From: an uncultured Collinsella sp.
GTDB taxonomy: Bacteria > Actinomycetota > Coriobacteriia > Coriobacteriales > Coriobacteriaceae
NCBI GenBank assembly: GCA_902490365.1
Contig: CABUDQ010000007.1
Span: 1 to 54,400, forward strand
Direction: 5' to 3'
Length of the DNA: 54,400 nucleotides
A model generated the notes under the pieces. The model saw only the letters and a list, made by a program, of their open reading frames with translations. It did not search any database and had not been told where the DNA came from. Made by a program: the position numbers and the translations under genes. Shown here in pieces: positions 47,834-54,400 of the stretch. The first letter of the stretch is position 1. The number at the start of each line of letters is the position of its first letter.

Positions 47834-48557
47834 AGGCGAGGGCTTGGCGCTGAAGCTCGATGAGCTCGGCGATGCCCTTGTCGCCCAGGTCGAGCAGGGC
47901 GTTGAGACGCTTGCGGTCGAAGGGCGCCTGCTCGCCGGTGCCTTGGAGCTCAATCATCTCGCCGGTGTCGGTAGCGACGAGATTCATGTCGACCTCGGCG
48001 TGGCTGTCCTCGGAATAATCGAGGTCGAGCATGGTGTTGCCGTCGACAACGCCCATAGAGATGGCGGCAACCTGGCCCGTGAGCGGAATGCGCTCGATCT
48101 TGCCGGCCTCGACCCACATAGCAAGAGCATCATGCAGCGCCACCCAGGCACCGGTAATGCTCGCCGTACGCGTGCCGCCATCCGCCTGGATCACATCGCA
48201 GTCGACGGTGACGGTGTACTCGCCGAGCGCCTTCATGTTGACGACGGTACGCAGGCTACGGCCGATGAGACGTTCGATCTCCATGGAGCGGCCCTTACGC
48301 TTGGTATACTCGCGCTTGCAACGCTTACCGGTCGATGCCGGCAGCATGGCATACTCTGCGGTTACCCAACCGGCCTTGGCGCCCTTGCGCCAGCCCGGCA
48401 CGCCCTCCTCAATTGTGGCGGCACACAGCACGCGCGTGTCGCCGAACTCAGCCAGGCACGAGCCGTGGGCATGTTTCATAACACCACGGGTGAGCTTGAC
48501 GGGGCGCAGTTCATTGGCGGCACGGCCGTTGGCGCGGTTGACCTGCATGTACTCCAT
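47832..48557 (-). CDS. rph: ribonuclease PH
   Basis: 241 residues. NELRPVKLTRGVMKHAHGSCLAEFGDTRVLCAATIEEGVP, the RNA-contacting KRKGRSMEIERLIGRSLR and the phosphate-binding DCDVIQADGGTRTASITG are clear. It trims the 3' ends of tRNA precursors using phosphate. AAGGA is seven bases before the ATG. murI upstream and rdgB downstream match the Gram-positive order. Confidence 0.96.
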   Translation of the reverse strand: MEYMQVNRANGRAANELRPVKLTRGVMKHAHGSCLAEFGDTRVLCAATIEEGVPGWRKGAKAGWVTAEYAMLPASTGKRCKREYTKRKGRSMEIERLIGRSLRTVVNMKALGEYTVTVDCDVIQADGGTRTASITGAWVALHDALAMWVEAGKIERIPLTGQVAAISMGVVDGNTMLDLDYSEDSHAEVDMNLVATDTGEMIELQGTGEQAPFDRKRLNALLDLGDKGIAELIELQRQALA

Positions 48558-48612
48558 AGAAATATCCTTTCGGCAGAAGAAGAGGGCAAGTCTTTGGACG
48601 GTAACCCTACAT

Positions 48613-49497
48613 CTATTTCAGTTCGTCGATATCAATATGTTCGATGCTCTTGAGCGGCTGGCCAAAGATAAAGCTACCCGCCACCGCAAACTCGGCAATG
48701 TTATCGGCCGTCGTCGCAAAGCGATGCTGAGGCTCGGCAGCGTCGCCCGCCAGCTGCTCGCGGCGCGTGAGGATATCGGTCAGCTCGCGCGTAGTCTCCT
48801 CGGCGGAACTCACCACACGCACCCCGGGCCCCAGCGCATGGCGAATAGGCCCCACGAGCAGCGGAAAGTGCGTACAGCCGAGCACCACGGTATCGATTCC
48901 GCGATCGCGCAGCGGCTCAACCGTGGCACCCACCAGCGCTCGCACGGCTGGCGTATCGAAGATGTCCTCGTTCTCGAGCCACTGCTCTTGCAGATGCGCG
49001 CCCGAGGCGAGCTCGTGTTCGACAACCTCGACAAAGCTCGAGGCAGGACAACCGTATACATCGACGCCGGCATCTAGATCCTGAATGGCGCGCGTGTAGG
49101 CGCCCGAGCGAATGGTGAGGTTGGTGGCGAGCACGCCCACGCGACGCGAACGGGTGCTGTTGATTGCCGCACGGGCACCCGGCGCGATCACGCCGATCAC
49201 GGGAACGTCGAGCACCTGCTGGGCCAGACGCAAGGCCGCAGCTGTCGCCGTGTTGCAGGCGATGACCATAATCTTGACGTCGTGCTTCGACAGCCAACGG
49301 CCCGCCTGCAACGCAAACGAGCGCACCTCATCCTCGGTGCGCGTGCCGTAGGGGCAGCGTTTGGTGTCGCCGAAGTAGTAGACGGACTCGTGCGGCAGCA
49401 CCGTCGCGATGGCGCGCGCAACCGTCAGACCGCCCAAACCAGAATCGAACACGCCAATCGGGCGCGTGTCGCCTGTCGGATTCTCGATATCGGACAT
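48613..49497 (-). CDS. murI: glutamate racemase
   Basis: 294 residues. Substrate start IGVFDSGLGGLTVARAI, first catalytic cysteine in IACNTATAAAL, second in LGCTHFPLLVGPI. It makes D-glutamate for peptidoglycan. murE is encoded 2 kb upstream in the same direction. Confidence 0.95.
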   Translation of the reverse strand: MSDIENPTGDTRPIGVFDSGLGGLTVARAIATVLPHESVYYFGDTKRCPYGTRTEDEVRSFALQAGRWLSKHDVKIMVIACNTATAAALRLAQQVLDVPVIGVIAPGARAAINSTRSRRVGVLATNLTIRSGAYTRAIQDLDAGVDVYGCPASSFVEVVEHELASGAHLQEQWLENEDIFDTPAVRALVGATVEPLRDRGIDTVVLGCTHFPLLVGPIRHALGPGVRVVSSAEETTRELTDILTRREQLAGDAAEPQHRFATTADNIAEFAVAGSFIFGQPLKSIEHIDIDELK

Positions 49498-49548
49498 TAC
49501 CTCACCAGTCTCTCTCGAAAAGACATGTCCAAGTGCGGCGACGCCGCG

Positions 49549-50460
49549 CTACGAACGCGCCGCGACCAGCAGCTCTGCCGTCGCCGCCCAACCGTCGACA
49601 ATTTTGCCGCGCGTAACGAAAGCGTTCTCGCAAGCAGCCAGGAACTCGGGCGCGCCGGCGCTCGTCAGGCCATTCTCGACCAGGCAGAACGTGCCCACGT
49701 GATCGGCCATGTAGAAGTCGGACTCGGAATCGCCGAGCGCGAGCGTCTCCTCGCGCTCAATCCCCAGGTGCTCGCAGAAGCGCGCGATGGCAACGCCCTT
49801 GTTGAGGCCGGCGGGATTGATGTTAAACGCGCGACCGTCCTCGACGCGTTCGAGCTCGAGCGTCGTCGGCTTGGACAGATGCGTCAGGTGACCGTTACAG
49901 GCCCACACCAGGCCGCAGCCGGCCTCGTCCAGGATGGCCTGGACCTCATTGTCGGGCACATCGCCGCGCATGCCGACGGTGACCTCGCGGTACTTGTAGC
50001 CGGTCGACATGTCGTTGTGATACTCGATCTTGTGCGGCCAGCGGGCAAGAATCTTCTCGCACACGCCGGTCTGCTCGATCACCTGGTGCGGAGTAAGGCC
50101 GCAGGCGGGGTCGTAAGGCATGTCGCCAGTCAGATACTCCCAATCGTTGGCTTTGAGGTCGTACATGACCAGGCCGCCCATCTCACCGATGTAGGAGTTG
50201 AGGCCGAGCACGCGCGCATCCTCGTGGATCATGGTACGGTTGCGGCCCGAGGTGGGAACCACCTGAATACCAGCGCGGGCAAGTGCCACGACGGCCTCGA
50301 CGAGTTTGGTCGAGGGGTTACCGTCGTTGTCGCGCAGCACGCACGAGCCGGGCGCGAGCATCGTGGCATCCAGGTCGGTAAAGACGTACTTGACCTTGGC
50401 CAAGCGCTCGCGCATCTCGCCCGAAAGCTCGGCAACGGTCGGCAGGGTGTTGTGGGACAT
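49549..50460 (-). CDS. HAD-superfamily hydrolase (Cof/IIB type)
   Basis: 303 residues from the ATG at 50460 (GGAG five bases upstream). Motif I reads VFTDLDATML with the two aspartates at 29 and 31 and Ala where Gly is usual; motif II in VPTSGRNRTM; motif III/IV in NKGVAIARFCEHLG and ALGDSESDFYMA. The cap (about 95-215) is of the C2B kind. Such enzymes dephosphorylate sugar or cofactor phosphates. It sits between murE and murI but has no clear link to the wall pathway. Confidence 0.85.
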   Translation of the reverse strand: MSHNTLPTVAELSGEMRERLAKVKYVFTDLDATMLAPGSCVLRDNDGNPSTKLVEAVVALARAGIQVVPTSGRNRTMIHEDARVLGLNSYIGEMGGLVMYDLKANDWEYLTGDMPYDPACGLTPHQVIEQTGVCEKILARWPHKIEYHNDMSTGYKYREVTVGMRGDVPDNEVQAILDEAGCGLVWACNGHLTHLSKPTTLELERVEDGRAFNINPAGLNKGVAIARFCEHLGIEREETLALGDSESDFYMADHVGTFCLVENGLTSAGAPEFLAACENAFVTRGKIVDGWAATAELLVAARS

Positions 50461-50567
50461 GGTTACTCCGTTTACGTAGAAGGGTTTGGACTTGGACGGC
50501 ATGTTTTGATTGAGGGAACACGCTTATGGCGACAGCGCACTCAGGGCGCCGCCGCCATCATGGTTCA

Positions 50568-52130
50568 TTAGTCAAACTGGGTAACATCGATCAGGCGATT
50601 GGCCAGCGAAAGGTCGCTCTCGATGGGCACGAACTCGTCGCCCACGTGCATGAGCTCCTCGTCACCCTTTGCCAGCAGCAAGACAATGGTGGGAGCATCG
50701 GGGTTGACGTACTCCTCGCGCGCCGCCTTGAACGCCGCATGCACAGCGGCTTCGCGGTCGAGGATGATCTTGTTCGGCGTATCGTCGGGAACATGCTCGG
50801 CAAGCTCGCGACAGACCTTCATCGGGTCCTCGTGAGCCGGGTCCTCGTTGGCAAAGATCATCAGGTCGGAATATGGTGCGGCCTCGCGCGGAAGCTGCTC
50901 GCGGCGCTCCTGCGCCTTGCCGCCGGCAGCGCCAAACACTGCAATGACTGGACTAGCGGGAAACGCGCGCTTGACCGACGAGAAAAGCGAACGGAACGAA
51001 AGCTGGTTGTGCGCATAGTCAACGACGCAGATCACGCGGCCGTCCTTCGACTCCACGACCTCCATACGGCCCGGCACACGCAGTTTGGAGAGGCCCTTCT
51101 TGATAGCCTCGATACCGATGCCGATCTCGCGCGCAGCGGCGATAGCGACCAGCGCGTTTTCCACGTTAAAGTCGCCCGCGATGCCCAGCAGGACCTTCTC
51201 CCCCGCCTCGGACTCGTCGGCACACAGGCCATGCAGGTTAAACTCGATGTTAAAGCCGACCATGCGCACATCGCTCGCCCACAGGCTTGCCTCGGGATGC
51301 TCGACGCCAACGGTCACCAAGCGCTCGGCCGTCGACGCTGCCTCCAACACACGGTCAACCTCTTCGGTGCCCAGATTCACCACGGCGGTCTTTGCCTGGT
51401 CAAAGATCCTGAGTTTGCTCTCAAAATAATCCTCAAACGTGGGGTGTTCGATCGGTGAGATGTGGTCACGGCCGATGTTGAGGAAGCACGCCACGTCAAA
51501 CGGCAGATTCTCGACGCGTTGGTACTTGAGCGCCTGGCTCGAGACCTCCATGACCATGGACTGGCGACCTGACGTGCGGCAGTTGGCGATATGGCGCCAG
51601 ACCTCGGGGGCCTCGGGCGTAGTATTGGTGCTCTCGTAGCACTCGATGCCATCGTCGGTACTCACCGAGCCGATCATGCCGCAGGACTCGCCCGCCGCTT
51701 TGATGATGGACTGGAGCATAAAAGCGGCCGTGGTCTTTCCCTTGGTGCCGGTGATGCCCACGATCTTGACGTCGTGGTCGGGACGGTCGTAGACCTCCGG
51801 CGGCAACAGGGCCATGGCCGTGCGAACGCTATCAACAACCAGCATCGCAGCACCGCTCTCCTGCGCCAGCGGCTCCAGAGACTCGACCAGCGACTCCTCG
51901 CACACAAATGCGACGGCGCCCGCATCGAGCGCCATGCTCAAAAACGCGGGCTTAAAGGCAACACCTTTGCAAAAGAACACGTCACCTGCCGAGACCGCAC
52001 GCGAATCAAACGAGCAGCCGGTCACGGCACGCTCGTCAACCTGCTCTGATGCGCGCAGCTCGCCGCACACATCGAGAAGCTTGGCAAGCGTATCGACCGT
52101 GGTCACGGTCGCGGAATCCGAATGGTGCAT
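50568..52130 (-). CDS. murE: UDP-N-acetylmuramoyl-tripeptide synthetase (MurE-type ligase)
   Basis: 520 residues. N-terminal UDP-binding part (CSFDSRAVSAGDVFFCKGVAFK), P-loop GITGTKGKTTAAF at 125-137, middle-domain NIGRDHISPIEHP, and a C-terminal box reading ANEDPAHEDP where meso-diaminopimelate enzymes have DNPR. The missing arginine argues against diaminopimelate; lysine or another diamino acid is more likely. It adds the third residue to the muramyl peptide. It stands just behind asnB and before the HAD gene. Confidence 0.88.
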   Translation of the reverse strand: MHHSDSATVTTVDTLAKLLDVCGELRASEQVDERAVTGCSFDSRAVSAGDVFFCKGVAFKPAFLSMALDAGAVAFVCEESLVESLEPLAQESGAAMLVVDSVRTAMALLPPEVYDRPDHDVKIVGITGTKGKTTAAFMLQSIIKAAGESCGMIGSVSTDDGIECYESTNTTPEAPEVWRHIANCRTSGRQSMVMEVSSQALKYQRVENLPFDVACFLNIGRDHISPIEHPTFEDYFESKLRIFDQAKTAVVNLGTEEVDRVLEAASTAERLVTVGVEHPEASLWASDVRMVGFNIEFNLHGLCADESEAGEKVLLGIAGDFNVENALVAIAAAREIGIGIEAIKKGLSKLRVPGRMEVVESKDGRVICVVDYAHNQLSFRSLFSSVKRAFPASPVIAVFGAAGGKAQERREQLPREAAPYSDLMIFANEDPAHEDPMKVCRELAEHVPDDTPNKIILDREAAVHAAFKAAREEYVNPDAPTIVLLLAKGDEELMHVGDEFVPIESDLSLANRLIDVTQFD

Positions 52131-52192
52131 CTTTCGCCTTTCTCAGCCATTTGGCAGGGACGGTTTTTATAGTAACTGAAACGCACCCACGC

Positions 52193-52218
52193 AAAAACGG
52201 CTCCCGGAGGAGCCGTTA
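52193..52218 (-). terminator. intrinsic terminator after asnB
   Basis: AACGGCTCC and GGAGCCGTT pair with a tight loop, followed on the minus strand by TTTTTGCG. Confidence 0.88.
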
Positions 52219-52242
52219 CGCGCAGGCGTTCGTAAGCCGAGG

Positions 52243-54123
52243 CTAGGCAGCCTGAACAGCGGGCTGGTCCTCGTCGATAAAGAAGCGCTTGTACCACACC
52301 AGGAACACGAGCGGCGTATAGATCTTGCGCTGGAAATCGCCCTTGCCCGCAAAGTGCAGATCGAGCAGGTGCATGAGCTCGTCGGTATCGAAGAACTCGC
52401 TTGCCCACGGCGCGGTGAAGTACTCCTTGACATAGTCGTACCACTTTTGCTCGCGCAGCCAGTAGACAATGGGCACCGGGAAGCCCACCTTGGGACGGGT
52501 GGCCCACTCATCGGGCAGCGACTTGTTGGCAGCGTGGCGGAGTACTTGTTTGTTGCCGTTCTCGTTGATGCGGTAGCGGTCGGGAATGTGCTCGGCGAAC
52601 TCCATGACTTTGCGGTCCAGGAAGGGCACGCGCAGCTCCAGCGAGTGCGCCATGCACATCTTGTCGGCCTTGAGCAGAATGTCGCCCGGGAGCCACATGT
52701 TCATGTCCAGGTACTGCTTCTTGACCAGCTCGGGCTGACCCTTCACGCGCGCATAGATGGGAGCGGCAAGCTCGAAGGCGCCATCGCCGGTGTTGTACTC
52801 GGGCTTGAGCACGCCGTCGACCTCGCGCTCCGGCCATACCAGAGCCTGTCCCAGGAACGACTTCTCGGGGATCTCGGCACCCTTGACCAGGAAGTTATGT
52901 CCCTTGAAGTACGGCATATGCAACGCCAGGTTACCGAGCGCGCGACGAATGGGCAGCGGCACCATCTTTTTGTATTTGCGGACCGGGACCGTGTCCTCGT
53001 AGTAGGCGTAGCCGCCAAAGAGCTCGTCGGCGCCTTCGCCCGAAAGCACGACGGTGACGTCCTTGCGGGCCATCTCGGCCAAGAACCACAGCGGCACGGA
53101 AGACAGGTTGGACTGCGGCTCGTCCATGTGATACTGGATGTCCTCGAGCGCGCCAAAGAACTCGTCGGCGGTGATCATCTTGCGGACATTCTCGACGCCG
53201 AGCTTGTCAGAAAGTTCCTTGGCGTAGTTGGTCTCGTTGAAGTTCTTGTAGTCAAAGCCCACCGAGAAGGTCTTGTCGGGCATGAGGCAAGCGGCGATGT
53301 AGCTGGAGTCGACGCCGCCGGAGAGGAACGACGCGACCTTAACGTCGGCGATGCGATGGGCCTCGACGCTCTCGTGCACGACCTCATCCAGCTCGTCGAC
53401 GTACTCCTCGAACGGCTTCTCGACGGCAGAGTAATCGCAATCCCAGTAGCGCTCGATGTTCATCTTGCCGGTCGGGATATCGACGGTAAAGTAATGCGCC
53501 GGCGGCAGCTTGTAGACACCCTCGAAGAAGGTCTCCTCGGTTGCCGAATACTGCAGCGTCATGTACGGACGCAGGGCCTTTTTGTTGACCGCCTTGTGGA
53601 AGTGCGGGTAGTCCAGGAAGCTCTTAATCTCGGAACCGAAGAGCACGCCCGGAGCGCCGTCGCCCGCATCGGCCATGGGATAGTAGTAGAGCGGCTTGAT
53701 GCCAAAGATATCGCGGGCGCCAAAAAGCTTATTCTTCTTCTTGTCCCAGATGACGAAGGCGTACATACCGCGCAAGCGATCGAGTACTGCCTCGCCCCAC
53801 TCCTCATAGCCGTGCAGGAGGCTCTCGGTGTCGGCGCCGCAGTGGAACTTGTAGCCCTTGGCCTCGAGCTCGGAACGGAGTTCTTGGAAGTTGTAGATCT
53901 CGCCGTTGAAGACAATGACGACGCTACCGTCCTCATTGGCCATGGGCTGAGCGCCGGCCTCGGTCAGGTCGAGGATCGACAAGCGGCGGAAGCCGAGGGC
54001 AACGCGGCCGTCGATAAACTGGCCGCCCATGTCGGGACCACGATGGACGATGCGGTCCATCATCTTGGTGAGCACCTCGGATTGGTTATCCGTCCCACCG
54101 ACAAAACCGACAAAACCGCACAT
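52243..54123 (-). CDS. asnB: asparagine synthase (glutamine-hydrolysing)
   Basis: 626 residues. The N-terminal nucleophile Cys2 in MCGFVGFVGG, with RHRG-like box IVHRGPD and NGEIYNF, forms the glutaminase; the synthetase half has the ATP pyrophosphatase loop SFLSGGVDSSYIAA and SGEGADELFGGY. It makes asparagine from aspartate, ATP and glutamine. Length and C-terminal RPKVGFPVPIVYWLRE match the AsnB type of Gram-positives. AGAGGGG lies before the ATG. It is divergent from tRNA-Val. Confidence 0.95.
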   Translation of the reverse strand: MCGFVGFVGGTDNQSEVLTKMMDRIVHRGPDMGGQFIDGRVALGFRRLSILDLTEAGAQPMANEDGSVVIVFNGEIYNFQELRSELEAKGYKFHCGADTESLLHGYEEWGEAVLDRLRGMYAFVIWDKKKNKLFGARDIFGIKPLYYYPMADAGDGAPGVLFGSEIKSFLDYPHFHKAVNKKALRPYMTLQYSATEETFFEGVYKLPPAHYFTVDIPTGKMNIERYWDCDYSAVEKPFEEYVDELDEVVHESVEAHRIADVKVASFLSGGVDSSYIAACLMPDKTFSVGFDYKNFNETNYAKELSDKLGVENVRKMITADEFFGALEDIQYHMDEPQSNLSSVPLWFLAEMARKDVTVVLSGEGADELFGGYAYYEDTVPVRKYKKMVPLPIRRALGNLALHMPYFKGHNFLVKGAEIPEKSFLGQALVWPEREVDGVLKPEYNTGDGAFELAAPIYARVKGQPELVKKQYLDMNMWLPGDILLKADKMCMAHSLELRVPFLDRKVMEFAEHIPDRYRINENGNKQVLRHAANKSLPDEWATRPKVGFPVPIVYWLREQKWYDYVKEYFTAPWASEFFDTDELMHLLDLHFAGKGDFQRKIYTPLVFLVWYKRFFIDEDQPAVQAA

Positions 54124-54291
54124 ATACTATCCCCTCTGCTGTTGCTGGGCATCAAATCGAATCAGTAGCTTTTGAGTATACCCGAGGGCGTAAAGAGGGG
54201 CGGAATGTTCAGGCAATCTCAACTGAATCAGCTCCGCTGTGACACGCGACGGTTACCTTTAATGGATATGAGATGAATGAGGCGATTGTTT

Positions 54292-54300
54292 TGCTATACT
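54292..54300 (+). promoter_or_regulatory. extended -10 promoter of tRNA-Val
   Basis: TGCTATACT ends ten bases before the tRNA, the right distance for transcription to start a few bases ahead of the mature 5' end. No good -35 is seen, as expected for an extended -10. The same TGCTATACT marks the antitoxin promoter at 37208. Confidence 0.55.
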
Positions 54301-54310
54301 CTCTCCGCAC

Positions 54311-54386
54311 GGGCGATTGGCGCAACGGTTAGCGCAGGTGCTTTACACGCACAAGGCTGGGGGTTCGAATCCCTCATCGCCCACCA
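54311..54386 (+). tRNA. tRNA-Val (TAC anticodon)
   Basis: 76 nt with encoded CCA; acceptor GGGCGAT/ATCGCCC, anticodon loop TTTACAC, T-arm GGGGGTTCGAATCCCTC. Confidence 0.96.
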
Positions 54387-54400
54387 CTGATTTGATAGGC

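Overview
This is one contiguous stretch of a GC-rich, low-repeat bacterial chromosome. Gene content and style (high GC, Gram-positive cell-wall anchoring, lysyl- and asparaginyl-tRNA synthetases of bacterial type, a yacP/veg/disA set, an LAATG-type sorting signal) suggest an anaerobic gut actinobacterium of the class Coriobacteriia, most likely Collinsella. That assignment is inference from recognised families and style; I could not run a search. No rRNA operon, phage, plasmid, insertion sequence or CRISPR array is visible.

Left part (1-19 kb): a catabolic pair for methylated or free arginine (dimethylarginine dimethylaminohydrolase-like enzyme plus APC permease) faces a GntR/FCD regulator across a palindromic operator; then an esterase-like hydrolase, a PTS IIA protein, asnS, a WYL-type regulator followed by a three-gene ABC importer of the TrpX/ABC_sub_bind class, a wall-anchored 5'-nucleotidase, an MscS channel, a two-gene unit of a cytoplasmic ParB-like/BMP fusion plus a metallophosphoesterase, and an ECF sigma factor with a DUF4179-like membrane partner.

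Middle (19-21 kb): the wreck of a leucine biosynthesis operon. A promoter, a leucine-rich leader peptide (four of five Leu codons are CTA) and an attenuator hairpin are still intact, but the leuA behind them has lost its start codon, carries a missense change at a core residue and an in-frame stop, and is fused by deletion to the 3' half of leuB.

Right part (20.7-54 kb), almost all on the minus strand: an old, conserved information-processing order also known from Bacillus subtilis: greA-lysS-clpC ... disA-ispD-ispF-cysS-rlmB-yacP ... rpmG-secE-nusG-rplK-rplA, with tRNA genes and tuf inserted before rpmG. Between clpC and disA sits an accessory block: a DinJ-type antitoxin with a PIN toxin, pepD, a hipBA module with three operator copies, and mntP under a yybP-ykoY manganese riboswitch. 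Upstream of greA come tatA, tRNA-Pro, veg-ispE, dtd-rdgB-rph-murI, a HAD phosphatase, murE and asnB, and a tRNA-Val at the right edge.

The least explained layer is intergenic: at least four families of palindromic repeats recur through the window. (1) ~55-67 nt hairpins with arms TCTCGATCTGTAACA/TGTTACAGATCGAGA (five copies); (2) hairpins built on GTGGATAATCTCCC (three sites); (3) terminator-like hairpins carrying GGGACAGG in one arm (about seven); (4) ~100 nt imperfect hairpins with a GACC-tetraloop-GGTC-type tip (three copies, after cysS and lysS). They sit at gene ends and may act as terminators, mobile palindromes, or RNA elements.
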